The notes under the pieces are model-generated. The model saw only the letters and a list, made by a program, of their open reading frames with translations. It was not told the origin of the DNA and made no database searches. A stretch of 64,000 bases of DNA from Burkholderiaceae bacterium (GTDB lineage Bacteria; Pseudomonadota; Gammaproteobacteria; Burkholderiales; Burkholderiaceae_C), in assembly GCA_023954095.1 (NCBI GenBank), contig JAMLIQ010000010.1, forward strand, positions 1 through 64,000. The letters run 5' to 3'. The position numbers and the translations under genes were made by a program. This document shows positions 18,759 to 31,256 of the stretch, piece by piece. The stretch's first letter is position 1; each line of letters opens with the position of its first letter.

Positions 18759-19547
18759 GTGCGTAATATCCATCCCACTGCCATTGTTGCGGACGGCGCC
18801 CGCCTGGACTCCTCGGTCACGGTGGGGCCGTATGCGGTCATTGGAGAGCATGTGTCCATCGGTGCGGGCACGACGGTCGGCGCGCACTGTGTAATTGAAG
18901 GGCGCACCACCATTGGTGCTGACAACCGCATCTTTCAGTTCAACTCGATTGGCGCCGTCCCGCAGGACAAGAAATATGCCGGAGAGCCCACGGAACTCGT
19001 CATCGGCGACCGCAACACCATCCGCGAGTTCTGTACCCTGAACCTGGGTGTGCCGCAGGCTGGCGGCGTCACCACGGTGGGTGACGACAACTGGATCATG
19101 GCGTACACCCACATCGCCCACGATTGCCATGTGGGCAACAACACGACGCTGGCCAACAACACCACGCTGGCAGGCCATGTGCACCTGGGCGATTGGGTGA
19201 CGGTGGGCGGACTTACCGGCATCCATCAATTCGTCAAGGTGGGCGCACACGCCATGGTGGGCTTCGCCAGTGCAGTGACACAGGACGTACCCCCCTTCAT
19301 GCTGGTGGACGGGAACCCGTTGGCCGTGCGTGGCTACAACGTGGTGGGGCTGCGTCGCCGTGGCTTCTCGCCCGAGCGCCTTGCGGTTGTCAAGCAGATG
19401 CACAAGCTGATCTATCGCCAGGGTCTCACATTGGCGGCCGCCCGCGCTGCCATCGGAGAACTCGCGCAATCGGCGCCGCAGGCCGGGGGCGAGGTGGCGA
19501 TGATGGAGCAGTTCCTGGCCGATGCCACGCGCGGCATCGTGCGCTGA
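18759..19547 (+). CDS. lpxA: UDP-N-acetylglucosamine O-acyltransferase
   Basis: First enzyme of lipid A synthesis, transferring R-3-hydroxyacyl from ACP to UDP-GlcNAc. A left-handed beta-helix of hexapeptides fills the first 180 residues ([26 protein letters not shown]), with the catalytic His in [15 protein letters not shown] and the helical C-terminal domain after HKLIYRQG. I chose GTG 18759 (MRNIHPTA), giving 262 residues, the same as E. coli; TTG 18738 would add seven codons with no family match. Confidence 0.95.
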   Translation: MRNIHPTAIVADGARLDSSVTVGPYAVIGEHVSIGAGTTVGAHCVIEGRTTIGADNRIFQFNSIGAVPQDKKYAGEPTELVIGDRNTIREFCTLNLGVPQAGGVTTVGDDNWIMAYTHIAHDCHVGNNTTLANNTTLAGHVHLGDWVTVGGLTGIHQFVKVGAHAMVGFASAVTQDVPPFMLVDGNPLAVRGYNVVGLRRRGFSPERLAVVKQMHKLIYRQGLTLAAARAAIGELAQSAPQAGGEVAMMEQFLADATRGIVR

Positions 19548-19557
19548 GGCGAACGCC

Positions 19558-20721
19558 ATGGAGACATCCCCCCGCATCGCCATGGTGGCGGGCGAGACAT
19601 CGGGTGACTTGCTGGCAGGCTTGCTGATCGACGGCATGCAGGCCCATTGGCCGGGGCTGCAGTCCTGCGGCATTGGTGGCCCGCAGATGCAGCGCCGGGG
19701 TTTTGCTGCCTGGTGGCCCAGCGAGAAGCTCGCCGTGCATGGCTACAGCATGGAGGTGCTGCGACGGCTGCGCGAGCTGCTGGGAATTCGCAAGCAGTTG
19801 CGCGAGCGGCTGCTCAGGGATCGCCCGGATGTTTTCATCGGCGTGGATGCCCCTGATTTCAACCTGGGACTGGAGGCCGATCTGCGGACAGCAGGCATCA
19901 AAACCGTGCATTTTGTCTGCCCGTCCATCTGGGCATGGCGCGCCGATCGCATTGAAAAAATCCGCCGTGCTGCCGACCATGTCCTGTGCATCTTCCCGTT
20001 TGAGCCGGCGCTGCTGGAGCAGCACGGCATCGCGGCCACCTATGTGGGCCATCCCTTGGCTGGTGTGATTCCGATGGAGCCCGACCGCAGCGCGGCCCGT
20101 GCCCAACTGGGCTTGCAGGACGACGATGCCGTGCTGGCCATTCTGCCCGGCAGCCGCTCGGCCGAAGTGCAGTACATCACACCAAGGTTTTTTGAGGCTG
20201 CAGCGCTTATCCATCAAGCGTCTTCAGCTATAAAAATGATAGTCCCTGCAGTGCCCGCACTGCAAAATCGCATCGAACAAGCGGCACGCGACTGCGGTTT
20301 GGGCCATGTGCTGCAGATCATTCCTGGCCAGTCCCACACCGCTTTGGCTGCTTGTGATGTGACGCTGATTGCCAGCGGCACCGCCACCCTGGAAGCTGCG
20401 CTGTTCAAGCGCCCCATGGTCATTGGCTACCGCATGCATCCCTTGAGCTGGCGCCTGATGCGCCGCAAGCAACTGCAGCCCTGGGTCGGACTCCCCAATA
20501 TTCTGTGCCGCGAATTTGTCGTGCCCGAACTCCTGCAGGACGATGCCACACCGCAGGCGCTGGCTGGTGCCGTGCTGCAGTGGTTCGACGCGCGGGAGCA
20601 TCAGCCTGCCCGCATCAGTGCGCTGCATCAGCGTTTTACTTTGCTGCATGAGAGCCTGCAGCGCAACACCCCTCGACTGGCCGCCGATGCCATCCAGAAA
20701 GTCCTTGCCACCACGGCCTGA
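19558..20721 (+). CDS. lpxB: Lipid-A-disaccharide synthase
   Basis: GT19 glycosyltransferase that joins UDP-2,3-diacylglucosamine and lipid X into the lipid A disaccharide at the inner membrane. Diagnostic segments are [26 protein letters not shown], and [18 protein letters not shown]. The start is ATG 19558, 10 bp after the lpxA stop, giving 387 residues. Residues about 210-232 ([18 protein letters not shown] and on) are encoded by copy 3 of the dispersed repeat, just after the conserved LPGSRSAEV segment. The gene end overlaps rnhB by 35 bp. Confidence 0.96.
   Translation: METSPRIAMVAGETSGDLLAGLLIDGMQAHWPGLQSCGIGGPQMQRRGFAAWWPSEKLAVHGYSMEVLRRLRELLGIRKQLRERLLRDRPDVFIGVDAPDFNLGLEADLRTAGIKTVHFVCPSIWAWRADRIEKIRRAADHVLCIFPFEPALLEQHGIAATYVGHPLAGVIPMEPDRSAARAQLGLQDDDAVLAILPGSRSAEVQYITPRFFEAAALIHQASSAIKMIVPAVPALQNRIEQAARDCGLGHVLQIIPGQSHTALAACDVTLIASGTATLEAALFKRPMVIGYRMHPLSWRLMRRKQLQPWVGLPNILCREFVVPELLQDDATPQALAGAVLQWFDAREHQPARISALHQRFTLLHESLQRNTPRLAADAIQKVLATTA
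20186..20253 (+). repeat. Dispersed two-hairpin repeat, copy 3 (inside lpxB)
   Basis: Forward copy with CGCTT (20204-20208) pairing AAGCG (20216-20220), and a weaker GCTAT (20227-20231)/ATAG (20239-20242) stem. It keeps the 42-nt core and the same reading frame as copies 2, 4 and 5. A T-rich block precedes it (GGTTTTTTGAGG). Confidence 0.78.
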
Positions 20722-21325
20722 ACAAACCTGCCTGCCATGGCATCCCTCTGGCCTGGTGGCGGGAGTGGATGAGGCCGGCCGTGGCCCGCTGGCGGGCCCC
20801 GTGGTAGCTGCTGCCGTGATCCTGGATGACTTGCAGCCCATTGCCGGGTTGGCTGATTCCAAGAAACTGACGCCGTTCCGGCGCGAAAAACTCTACGACG
20901 AAATCCGTGCCAAGGCGCTGTGCTGCAGCATCGCCGAGGCCACGGTGGAAGAGATCGACCGCCTCAATATTCTGCAGGCCACGCTGCTGGCCATGCAGCG
21001 GGCCGTGATGGGGCTGCGACTCAAGCCGGCATTGGTGCTGGTCGATGGCAATCGCCTGCCCCGGTTGGAGGTTCCGGCCGAGGCCATCGTCAAGGGGGAT
21101 GCGCTGGTCCCCGCCATCTCGGCAGCATCCATTCTGGCCAAGGTACACCGTGACCGCTGGTGCGCGCAGGTACACGACGAGTTTCCGCAGTACGGATTTG
21201 CCGGGCACAAAGGCTATGGCACGGCCGCGCACATGGCCGCCCTGCAAGCGCATGGTGCGTGCATTCACCACCGGCGCTCGTTTGCGCCCGTGGCGCTGAA
21301 CTTGCATGCGGCGGTGTGCCGATGA
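20687..21325 (+). CDS. rnhB: Ribonuclease HII
   Basis: Cleaves RNA in RNA-DNA hybrids and removes misincorporated ribonucleotides. The active-site motif [20 protein letters not shown] carries D28 and E29; VLVDGNRLP and [14 protein letters not shown] supply the further acidic residues. ATG 20687 gives 212 residues, with the first ~20 variable; this start overlaps the end of lpxB by 35 bp. The stop overlaps the following methyltransferase (ATGA). Placement after lpxB is typical of proteobacteria. Confidence 0.95.
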   Translation: MPSRKSLPPRPEQTCLPWHPSGLVAGVDEAGRGPLAGPVVAAAVILDDLQPIAGLADSKKLTPFRREKLYDEIRAKALCCSIAEATVEEIDRLNILQATLLAMQRAVMGLRLKPALVLVDGNRLPRLEVPAEAIVKGDALVPAISAASILAKVHRDRWCAQVHDEFPQYGFAGHKGYGTAAHMAALQAHGACIHHRRSFAPVALNLHAAVCR

Positions 21326-22095
21326 TTTCACCCTCCGTGGTCGTCATCCATTCCCGCGACAACGCCTTCGTCAAGGACCTGCGGCGCTTGGCGCAGGACA
21401 GCACGGCGTACCGCAAGCAGGGCCGCGTCTGGCTCGAGGGGGATCATCTGTGCCGTGCGGCGCTGGCGCGTGGCCAAACGGTGTCGATCGCGGTATTTTC
21501 TGAGTCTTTTTGGCCTCTGGTGCCCGTGGAATGGGCGCAAGCAGCTCCTAAATCAATAGTTCTTGCAGATGCCTTGTTTGCCGATATCAGTGGTCTGGAG
21601 TCACCGGCCCAGATGGGTTTCATCATCGATTTGCCCGTCGGCACCGCACTCCAGCCGGACGAGGCGACCGTGGTGCTCGACCGCGTGCAGGACGCTGGCA
21701 ATGTGGGTTCGATCCTGCGCAGTGCGTCCGCGTTTGGATTTCGGCAAGTGGTCGCCCTCAAAGGCAGCGCAGCCCTGTGGTCGCCCAAGGTGCTCCGGGC
21801 GGGTATGGGTGCGCATTTTGCCTTGGACCTGATCGAGGCAGCGGACCTTGACGACCTTCGGTCGTTGCGGGTGCCGATGCTGGTCACCCATGTGCACGAA
21901 GGCGACTTCCTGCATCGCACACCATTGCCCTGGCCCTGCGCCTGGGTCCTGGGGCATGAAGGGCAGGGCGTTTGTGCCGCGCTGGAGGCGCAGGCTGCAC
22001 TGCGCATCCGCATTGCGCAGCCGGGCGGGGAAGAATCGTTGAATGTGGCTGCCGCTGCCGCCATCTGCCTGCACGCCAGCGGCGCCATGCGCTGA
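21322..22095 (+). CDS. TrmH/SpoU-family RNA 2'-O-methyltransferase
   Basis: SPOUT-class methyltransferase of 257 residues. The N-terminal substrate-binding domain is followed by the three knot motifs: [20 protein letters not shown] (motif 1), [10 protein letters not shown] (motif 2) and [20 protein letters not shown] (motif 3). It likely methylates a ribose in rRNA or tRNA; RlmB-like, but the target is not decided by sequence. Residues about 60-80 ([18 protein letters not shown]) come from copy 4 of the dispersed repeat and lie between the N-terminal domain and the catalytic knot. The start overlaps the rnhB stop by 4 bp, so it ends the long cluster. Confidence 0.9.
   Translation: MISPSVVVIHSRDNAFVKDLRRLAQDSTAYRKQGRVWLEGDHLCRAALARGQTVSIAVFSESFWPLVPVEWAQAAPKSIVLADALFADISGLESPAQMGFIIDLPVGTALQPDEATVVLDRVQDAGNVGSILRSASAFGFRQVVALKGSAALWSPKVLRAGMGAHFALDLIEAADLDDLRSLRVPMLVTHVHEGDFLHRTPLPWPCAWVLGHEGQGVCAALEAQAALRIRIAQPGGEESLNVAAAAAICLHASGAMR
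21500..21562 (+). repeat. Dispersed two-hairpin repeat, copy 4 (inside SpoU methyltransferase gene)
   Basis: A T-rich TTTTTGGCCTCT leader is followed by a hairpin in which TGCCC pairs with GGGCG and then GCAGCT..AATAG, matching the family 42-nt core without indels. The stems have diverged more than in copies 2 and 8. The frame is the same as in the other coding copies. Confidence 0.7.
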
Positions 22096-22111
22096 ATAGC
22101 GCGCGACGCCC

Positions 22112-22927
22112 CTATTGATTGCGCAAGAACTGGCGCACAAATTCACTCTGGTTGGGCGCCTCTTTTTCGGTACTGAAGACGACCTGCTGGTTGTCGACCC
22201 GGATTTTCAGGCGCGATGCAAACTGGCAGCGTATCTGGCCCAGCGTGGCAGCCAACGGCTTGAAATCGGGCGTTCCACGGCACAGCGATTCCATTTCCGA
22301 AGCCACCACGCCGCAAAAGCTGCCGATGCTCAGGGTTTGCAGTTTCTCGTCGTCGATGGTGGTCCAGTCCACCGTGGTCTGGATCGCGGCGCCACAGGCT
22401 GCAGTGGCCTCCTGGTCTGCTTTCCCGAGATCCGCTTGCACACTGGCTCGCCGCTTTTCTCGGTCGAAGCGGGCCAGCTTTTCCTGCACGCCCTGTTTTT
22501 GCTGTTCGGCGTAGCTCGCTTGCAGGGCGGCCAGCTTGAACTCCTTGCTTTTCTTGTCACTGAATGCCAGAGCGATGCCATCGCGCTGGCCGGGCAGATA
22601 CAGCACATGTTCGGTGCTGCCACCGTATCGTGAGGCCTGTCGGTGCAGCAGGCCGTAGTCGCGGCCGTCCAGCCGGGTGACATACACCGCACGTGCAGCC
22701 CCACGCTGCTCCAGGGTGCCCAAAAATACCACCTGGTCAATCGCATGGTTGATACCACTGACGCGCACCAGCGCCTGGGTACTATCGGCGCTGGGCGCCA
22801 GCACCACCTCGATCCCCTGGGGGCCGGTCAGGACCTGGGGGTATTTCGCCAACTCGATTGCATGGGCGGCCATGGTGGCCAGACCGCAGAACAGGGCGAG
22901 AAGAAAGGGGCGGGTAAGAAATCGCAT
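22112..22927 (-). CDS. Exported protein of unknown function
   Basis: I do not recognise this 271-residue protein. It has a Sec signal peptide (MRFLTRPFLLALFCGLATMA, cut after AHA), so it is probably periplasmic. The middle (about 130-190) is charged and Lys/Gln/Ala-rich, perhaps helical. Cysteines occur at CGAAIQ, SFCGVV, LCRG and IRCQF and could form disulfides. There is no lipobox and no further membrane span. It stands alone on the minus strand, convergent with the methyltransferase (16-bp gap) and divergent from the car operon, so it has its own promoter in the 22928-23059 gap. Confidence 0.75.
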   Translation of the reverse strand: MRFLTRPFLLALFCGLATMAAHAIELAKYPQVLTGPQGIEVVLAPSADSTQALVRVSGINHAIDQVVFLGTLEQRGAARAVYVTRLDGRDYGLLHRQASRYGGSTEHVLYLPGQRDGIALAFSDKKSKEFKLAALQASYAEQQKQGVQEKLARFDREKRRASVQADLGKADQEATAACGAAIQTTVDWTTIDDEKLQTLSIGSFCGVVASEMESLCRGTPDFKPLAATLGQIRCQFASRLKIRVDNQQVVFSTEKEAPNQSEFVRQFLRNQ

Positions 22928-23059
22928 GAAACCAACTTTGCAGGGCGGGAGAAGCGGCGAAGTCTAGAGGCGCTGCGGCTGTTGGCAACACAAGGAACAA
23001 GTGCTTACGTAACAAGTTTTTGCCTTGTCCGCCTTTGCGCGCGAAAAGAAGCCGAAGGG

Positions 23060-23065
23060 TATAAT
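23060..23065 (+). promoter_or_regulatory. carA operon promoter -10
   Basis: A perfect TATAAT lies within GGGTATAATCGG. No strong -35 is at 17 bp (best TTTGCG, 21 bp away), which suggests an activator or a non-standard spacing. Transcription would begin near 23072, giving a leader of about 120 nt before the carA start. I could not recognise an arginine or pyrimidine operator in it. Confidence 0.6.
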
Positions 23066-23193
23066 CGGGGGCTTTTCTCGCAACAGCGTCGCCCGACCGC
23101 ACCCAAAGCAACAACCCATCTGAGAGCAGCCGCGGGCATTTGAATGCCAGCAGCCTGCAGGCGCCGGGCGACCGTAACCATCCGGAGAACCCA

Positions 23194-24366
23194 GTGCTTT
23201 TGTCTCTACAGGGAACCTTCCCGCCCGCCATCCTGGCGCTCGCAGACGGCACGGTCTTTATCGGCAATTCGATCGGTGCCACTGGCACCGCCGTCGGCGA
23301 AGTGGTGTTCAACACTGCGATGTCCGGCTACCAGGAAATCCTTACAGACCCCAGCTATTGCCAGCAGCTCGTGACGCTCACGTATCCGCACATTGGCAAC
23401 TATGGCGTCAACACCGAGGATATCGAGGCCGAAAAGATCCATGCTGCAGGCTTGATCATCAAGGATCTGCCGCTGCTGGCGAGCAACTTTCGCTGCAACG
23501 AAACCCTGTCCGCCTACCTTGAGCGCGCAGGCACTGTGGCGATTGCCAACATTGACACCCGCAAGCTCACCCGCCTGCTGCGCAGCAAGGGCGCGCAGAA
23601 CGGCGCCATCGTCGGCCTGGCGGCAGGCCAGGCCGTGACGCAGGCGCTCATCGACGAGGCGATCGCTGCGGCCAAGGCGGTGCCTTCCATGGCGGGGCTG
23701 GACCTGGCCCAGGTGGTGAGCACCAAGGTTGCCTATGAGTGGACGCAGACTGAATGGCGGCTCGGCACCGGCTATGGCACACAGGATGCACCGCACTTGC
23801 ATGTGGTGGCCTACGACTTCGGCGTGAAGAAAAACATCCTGCGCATGCTGGCAGAGCGAGGTTGCCGGGTGACAGTCGTGCCCGCCCAGACGCCAGCGGC
23901 CGAGGTGCTCGCCATGCAGCCCGACGGCGTATTTCTGTCGAACGGCCCGGGGGACCCGCAACCCTGCGACTATGCCATCGCCGCCACGCGCACGATCATC
24001 GACAGCGGCATCCCCACCTTCGGCATCTGCCTGGGCCACCAGATCATGGCCCTGGCCTCGGGTGCGCGCACCTTCAAGATGACGCACAGCCACCATGGCG
24101 CCAACCACCCTGTGAAGGACCTGGATACCGGCCGCGTGAGCATCACCAGCCAGAACCACGGTTTTGCGGTGGACATGGACAACTTGCCGCCCAGCCTGCG
24201 CGCCACGCACGTCAGCCTGTTTGACGGCACGCTGCAGGGTCTGGTGCGTACCGACAAGCCGGCGTTCTGCTTCCAGGGTCACCCCGAGGCATCGCCCGGC
24301 CCGCACGATATTGCCTATCTGTTCGACCGCTTTACCGACGCCATGCAGTTGGCCAAGGCGAAGTAA
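23194..24366 (+). CDS. carA: Carbamoyl-phosphate synthase small subunit
   Basis: Glutaminase subunit that supplies ammonia to CarB for carbamoyl phosphate, used for arginine and pyrimidines. The class I amidotransferase domain has the nucleophile C279 in [14 protein letters not shown] and the His/Glu pair in [12 protein letters not shown]; the N-terminal domain reads [17 protein letters not shown] and [20 protein letters not shown] chose GTG 23194 because GGAGAA lies just before it; this gives 390 residues. A TTG at 23140 would add 18 unlike residues. It is the first gene of carA-orf-carB. Confidence 0.97.
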   Translation: MLLSLQGTFPPAILALADGTVFIGNSIGATGTAVGEVVFNTAMSGYQEILTDPSYCQQLVTLTYPHIGNYGVNTEDIEAEKIHAAGLIIKDLPLLASNFRCNETLSAYLERAGTVAIANIDTRKLTRLLRSKGAQNGAIVGLAAGQAVTQALIDEAIAAAKAVPSMAGLDLAQVVSTKVAYEWTQTEWRLGTGYGTQDAPHLHVVAYDFGVKKNILRMLAERGCRVTVVPAQTPAAEVLAMQPDGVFLSNGPGDPQPCDYAIAATRTIIDSGIPTFGICLGHQIMALASGARTFKMTHSHHGANHPVKDLDTGRVSITSQNHGFAVDMDNLPPSLRATHVSLFDGTLQGLVRTDKPAFCFQGHPEASPGPHDIAYLFDRFTDAMQLAKAK

Positions 24367-24385
24367 GCCCCGGGAAGTTCGTGCC

Positions 24386-24800
24386 ATGAAACTCTTCAGC
24401 TTCCCGGCTGCATCGCTTGAAAAGGCGATCCACAAGCGCGTGCTGACCCTGCCGTCGCCGCACCGTGAATGGTTCACCGAGCGTTGGCAGCAAAAACCCT
24501 ACAAGAAAGCCTTTGTCGAAAACAAGGCCATGCCTTTGGTGACCCTGGTGGCCAAAGGCAAGACGTGGGATGACGCCACCTTTGCCGAGGCATTGCTGGA
24601 GTGGGATGTCACTTTCTACGAGGCCGAGACAGAAGTTCTGCGCCCCCTTGTGCAAGGCGACGGCCTGCTGCAGCTCATGCAGAAAAACCTGCCAGCCGAA
24701 CGTGCCCAGGCCTTGCTGGACAAGATCCACACCCGCCGTCCCGTCGCCGACGGGGCCGCTACTGCGGGTACCGCACCCGCGACCGACGGACCGACACACC

Positions 24801-24808
<8 letters not shown>
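24386..24808 (+). CDS. Unknown 140-residue protein between carA and carB
   Basis: I do not recognise a family. It begins [20 protein letters not shown] and has no signal peptide or membrane span. It is rich in aromatic and charged residues ([30 protein letters not shown]), with a low-complexity Ala/Thr tail. The ATG is 19 bp after the carA stop and the gene overlaps the carB start by 8 bp, so it must be cotranscribed and probably coupled to carB. Codon use resembles its neighbours, so it is not a recent arrival. Expression and a role linked to carbamoyl phosphate synthesis are inferences from position only. Confidence 0.8.
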
Positions 24809-28046
<3,238 letters not shown>

Positions 28047-28101
28047 AGTTTTCACAGAATCAAAAGGCGTTCTAAAAGCGGCATAATGGCCGCATGAACC
28101 C

Positions 28102-28137
28102 AAACCGCCGCGCGGCACATCGCGCGGCGGTTTGCTT
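28102..28137 (+). terminator. Rho-independent terminator of the car operon
   Basis: A perfect 13-bp stem, AAACCGCCGCGCG (28102-28114) with CGCGCGGCGGTTT (28121-28133), a 6-nt loop and a GCTTTTT tail (28134-28140). It lies 56 bp after the carB stop and isolates the car genes from greA. Confidence 0.9.
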
Positions 28138-28230
28138 TTTGGGCGCAGCCACCACCCTTGCAGGGTACCGTGGCGCGCAGAACCCGCCGCGCCGGGCGCG
28201 CGGCACACCACACCAATGGAGACTGACCGA

Positions 28231-28707
28231 ATGGCCACCATTCCCATTACCAAACGCGGCGCAGAGAAGCTCAAGACCGAGTTGCACCGTCTCAAGACGG
28301 TGGATCGTCCCGCTGTCATTGCCGCCATTGCCGAAGCGCGCGCCCAGGGGGACTTGAGCGAAAACGCCGAATACGAGGCTGCCAAGGACCGCCAGGGTTT
28401 CATCGAAGGCCGCATCCAGGAAGTGGAAAGCAAGCTCTCGGCAGCGCAAATCATTGATCCCGCCAGCATCGATGCCGAAGGCAAGGTGGTTTTTGGCGCT
28501 ACGGTCCAGCTGGAAGACGAGGACACCGGCGACGCCGTGACTTACCAGATCGTGGGAGAGGATGAGGCCGATCTGAAGCAAGGGTTGATCAATATCTCCA
28601 GCCCCATCGCACGCGCCCTCATCGGCAAGGAAGAGGGTGACACGGCCGAAGTGCAGGCGCCGGGCGGTATTCGCCGCTATGAGATCGTGGGCGTCAGCTA
28701 TTCCTGA
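28231..28707 (+). CDS. greA: Transcription elongation factor GreA
   Basis: Stimulates RNA cleavage by backtracked RNA polymerase. The N-terminal coiled coil holds the acidic tip in [20 protein letters not shown], the segment that reaches the active site; the C-terminal FKBP-like domain ends [17 protein letters not shown] 28231 ([10 protein letters not shown]) gives 158 residues, the E. coli length. Upstream in-frame codons fall in the car terminator region. Translation is followed 19 bp later by the DUF4149 gene. Confidence 0.98.
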   Translation: MATIPITKRGAEKLKTELHRLKTVDRPAVIAAIAEARAQGDLSENAEYEAAKDRQGFIEGRIQEVESKLSAAQIIDPASIDAEGKVVFGATVQLEDEDTGDAVTYQIVGEDEADLKQGLINISSPIARALIGKEEGDTAEVQAPGGIRRYEIVGVSYS

Positions 28708-28726
28708 CCGGGTGAAAGTCTGCACG

Positions 28727-29155
28727 ATGGCCGTCCGTCTGCCTGCATTGCTTGCCGCGCTCTGGTGGGGGAGCCTGGGCGCCATTGGTTTCCTGGCTGT
28801 ACCCTTGTTGTTTGTGCACCTGCCTACGCCAGCCATGGCCGGCGCCATGGCTGCGCGGCTGTTTGCAGCGCAGACCTGGGTGTCTGTGGCTTGCTGTATG
28901 CTCCTGCTGCTGGTTTCAAGGCCAAAAGGGGATGTGACGCTTTACCCATGGGCGCGGGCAGCTACACTTTTTATAGTGACGGGTCTTTTGTTGGCGCTCC
29001 TGGTGCAGTTTGGCGTGGCCCCGCGCATCGTGGCGCGGCAGGACCTGCGGCTCTGGCACAGCGTCGGCACGGTGATGTACGCCTTGCAATGGGTTTGCGC
29101 GCTGGCCACCCTGTGGCAAACACTGCGTTGCCCGACGACGCCTCCGGCGGCCTGA
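28727..29155 (+). CDS. DUF4149-family membrane protein
   Basis: Small integral membrane protein of 142 residues with about four hydrophobic spans (near 5-30, 45-63, 78-100 and 115-135). The WWGSLGAIGFLAVPLLF start and the position after greA match the DUF4149 family of betaproteobacteria; no function is known to me. ATG 28727 is chosen; GTG 28712 would add five residues. Residues about 63-85 (VSRPKGDVTLYPWARAATLF) are encoded by copy 5 of the dispersed repeat and form the loop before the third span plus its start. Its 3' end faces the glycosyltransferase gene. Confidence 0.75.
   Translation: MAVRLPALLAALWWGSLGAIGFLAVPLLFVHLPTPAMAGAMAARLFAAQTWVSVACCMLLLLVSRPKGDVTLYPWARAATLFIVTGLLLALLVQFGVAPRIVARQDLRLWHSVGTVMYALQWVCALATLWQTLRCPTTPPAA
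28913..28979 (+). repeat. Dispersed two-hairpin repeat, copy 5 (inside DUF4149 gene)
   Basis: Diverged forward copy with the ACGCTT - 9 nt - GCG - 6 nt - GCT - 9 nt - ATAG core spacing intact. Hairpin 1 is rebuilt around CCCATGGG; hairpin 2 pairs CTAC with ATAG weakly. The frame is the same as in copies 2-4. Confidence 0.65.
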
Positions 29156-29174
29156 CCTGTGGCACTTTCCGTGT

Positions 29175-29924
29175 TTATTCGTGCCAGTGCTCGGCCACCC
29201 AGGTGGCGGGCTGAATGAAGCGGAAGCGCCGATTGCGCCGCCCGGCCAGCGCATCGGGCGGATTGCACTCACCGTGAAAGATGACAACCCGCGCCCCTGC
29301 GGGAACAAACGGCGCCTTCCAGTAGTTGGTCGGCCAGGCGGGGATGCCGTGGTACTTGAAGCTGGGGCACCATTCCGACGGCCAGTATTGCAGCTTGCCC
29401 TGCTTGTGCAGGAAGTCCGACAGATAGGCCTGCTCGTTGCGGAACTGCTGGCGGATTTCGTTGAAATGCCCGCGAAAGTACTCCAGCACGTCGGGGTGCG
29501 CGCCCAACTCAAACCGGTAGACGGAAGAGTTGCCGGTAATGCGCCAGGGACGCTTGTAGTCGTGGATGATGAGGAATTCGCCGGGCTGGGTGAAGAAGCC
29601 GTCCAGACTGCCCGTGACCACTACGTCCACATCCAGGAATAGCGCCGTGCCGCGCAAACCATGCAGGTCGGCGGTGAAGGTGGCCAGCTTGTTCCATCCG
29701 CGCTCGGGAATACCTGCAGGCAGATCGAGTGGGGGAATCGGCAGGCATTGCACTTCCGAGCGGATGCCTGCGGCATCGTCGGTCAGGCAGACAAAAGTGA
29801 AGTCACCGCTGAGATGGCGGCGCACCATGGCATACAGGCGGTTGACGTATTCGGGCCCGTATTTGGTGCCCCATTTCATGCAGAGGACATGGCGCTGGCG
29901 CGCCGCAGACGCGGTGGCGGTCAT
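29175..29924 (-). CDS. Glycosyltransferase-like protein
   Basis: 249-residue cytosolic protein with a GT-A-like start (RHVLCMKWGTKYGPEYVNRL) and a DxD-type metal motif in TALFLDVDVVVTGSLDGFF; FHGECNPPDAL near the end resembles the second conserved site of these enzymes. It may add a sugar to a surface glycan; donor and acceptor are unknown. The upstream ATG at 29924 is used, with MKWGTKYG as an alternative 15 residues in. It is read leftward, 4 bp beyond the yhbY stop, so they probably share a transcript, and it converges on the DUF4149 gene. Confidence 0.72.
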   Translation of the reverse strand: MTATASAARQRHVLCMKWGTKYGPEYVNRLYAMVRRHLSGDFTFVCLTDDAAGIRSEVQCLPIPPLDLPAGIPERGWNKLATFTADLHGLRGTALFLDVDVVVTGSLDGFFTQPGEFLIIHDYKRPWRITGNSSVYRFELGAHPDVLEYFRGHFNEIRQQFRNEQAYLSDFLHKQGKLQYWPSEWCPSFKYHGIPAWPTNYWKAPFVPAGARVVIFHGECNPPDALAGRRNRRFRFIQPATWVAEHWHE

Positions 29925-29928
29925 TGCG

Positions 29929-30405
29929 TCAGCCGGCCTGGCGTTTCTTCACCGAGGTCGGCTTGCGTTTCTTGGCGCGCTTGATCTGGCCACCGGAAGT
30001 CAGGCGCTGGTTGCCCAGTACGCGCAACTGCTTGATTTCTGGGCGCTGGCCGCCACGCTTGCTGTACTTGAGCACTTTCACGTCGCGTGGGCCGGGCATG
30101 CGGTCTTCGTCCGGTGTTTTGATTTTTTCCGGCTGCGGACGCCACAACACCAGCAGCTTGCCGATGTGCTGAATGGGCGCAGCACTCAGTTCGGCGGCCA
30201 GTTCCTGGTACATCAATTCACGGGCGGCACGATCATCGCTGAAGACGCGGATTTTGATCAGGCCGTGGGCGTTGAGTGCTGCGTCGATTTCCTTGCGCAC
30301 GCCGGGCGTCAGGCCATCGCCGCCAACGAGCACGACGGGACTGAGGTGGTGGGCCTGGGCACGGTATTCGCGGCGCTCGGCGGAGGTGAGTTCAATTTGA
30401 GCCAT
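29929..30405 (-). CDS. yhbY: YhbY-family RNA-binding (CRM domain) protein with basic tail
   Basis: Small CRM-domain protein linked to 50S subunit assembly. The core (about 1-97) has the family pattern [30 protein letters not shown] and [17 protein letters not shown]. Oddly the protein is 158 residues against about 97 in E. coli: the last 60 form a Lys/Arg-rich extension ([17 protein letters not shown]). ATG 30405 is chosen because upstream codons overlap the rlmE region. It is divergent from rlmE with 32 bp between starts, the usual yhbY-rlmE-ftsH arrangement. Confidence 0.9.
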   Translation of the reverse strand: MAQIELTSAERREYRAQAHHLSPVVLVGGDGLTPGVRKEIDAALNAHGLIKIRVFSDDRAARELMYQELAAELSAAPIQHIGKLLVLWRPQPEKIKTPDEDRMPGPRDVKVLKYSKRGGQRPEIKQLRVLGNQRLTSGGQIKRAKKRKPTSVKKRQAG

Positions 30406-30437
30406 GGGCCGTATTATCGAGGCAGGACGCAAGAAGC

Positions 30438-31100
30438 ATGAAAGTCAAATCCCAAAGCAAGAAAATCAACAAGGCATGGCTGAACGACCATGTGAACGAT
30501 ACCTACGTCAAACTGGCGCAGAAAGAGGGATTTCGCGCGCGCGCGGCCTACAAACTCAAGGAAATCGACGAACAGTTTGGCCTGGTGCGGTCTGGCGCTA
30601 CCGTGGTGGACCTGGGTTGTGCGCCGGGCGCCTGGAGCCAGTACGTGCGCAGGCGCCTGTCGCCCGAGGGGGCTGCCGCAGGGGCGCTCAACGGCGCCAT
30701 CATCGGGCTGGACATCCTGCCCATGGAGCCCATTGAAGGCGTCACTTATCTGCAGGGCGACTTCCGCGAAGCCGAGGTGCTGGCGCAGCTCGAGGATGCC
30801 TTGCAAGGCCGTCCGGTGGATGTGGTGGTGTCGGACATGGCGCCCAATCTTTCAGGAATCGCATCGACCGATGCCGCGCGTATCACGCATCTGGTGGAAC
30901 TGGCCGTGGATTTTGCCAGCGCCCACCTGCGGCCCGAAGGGGCATTGGTCGTCAAATTGTTCCATGGGGGCGGCTATTCGGAGCTGGTGCAGTTGTTCCG
31001 TGAGACCTTTGATGTCGTCAAACCCGTCAAGCCGAAGGCTTCCCGTGACAAATCATCGGAAACCTTCCTGGTGGGTATCGGTCTGAAGAGGCGTGGCTGA
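30438..31100 (+). CDS. rlmE: 23S rRNA (uridine-2552-2'-O-)-methyltransferase
   Basis: RrmJ/FtsJ enzyme that methylates U2552 of 23S rRNA in the 50S subunit, a late assembly step. AdoMet site [15 protein letters not shown], the KDKE-type catalytic residues in [24 protein letters not shown] and VVKLFHGGG are visible. 220 residues is typical. It lies 156 bp upstream of ftsH, as in E. coli, and is a heat-shock gene there. Confidence 0.96.
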   Translation: MKVKSQSKKINKAWLNDHVNDTYVKLAQKEGFRARAAYKLKEIDEQFGLVRSGATVVDLGCAPGAWSQYVRRRLSPEGAAAGALNGAIIGLDILPMEPIEGVTYLQGDFREAEVLAQLEDALQGRPVDVVVSDMAPNLSGIASTDAARITHLVELAVDFASAHLRPEGALVVKLFHGGGYSELVQLFRETFDVVKPVKPKASRDKSSETFLVGIGLKRRG

Positions 31101-31187
31101 GAGAGATTCCGCTCGTCTTTCCGTCCAGATTTTCGCAAATCCTTGATCCTCCTAGGGGCGCCAGGGGGTATTGGCCTGCCGTGCTGG

Positions 31188-31216
31188 GTTGAAAAGCCTA
31201 AAATCGTTCCTATTTA
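31188..31216 (+). promoter_or_regulatory. Candidate sigma-32 promoter upstream of ftsH
   Basis: GTTGAAA (31188-31194), a 14-bp spacer and CCTATTTA (31209-31216) resemble the CTTGAAA / CCCATNTA heat-shock consensus. The sigma-70-like TAAAAT at 31199-31204 overlaps it. Known regulation of ftsH by sigma-32 in E. coli makes the heat-shock reading attractive, but the match is partial. Confidence 0.45.
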
Positions 31217-31256
31217 AGAGCATGAAATCCTTTCGCCACCTTCACCGGAGTTCCGC

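Noticed and set aside
22090..22125. Possible further copy of the dispersed repeat (AATAGCGCGCGACGCCCC)
   Set aside because: It lacks the CGCTT/AAGCG stem and the 42-nt core spacing.
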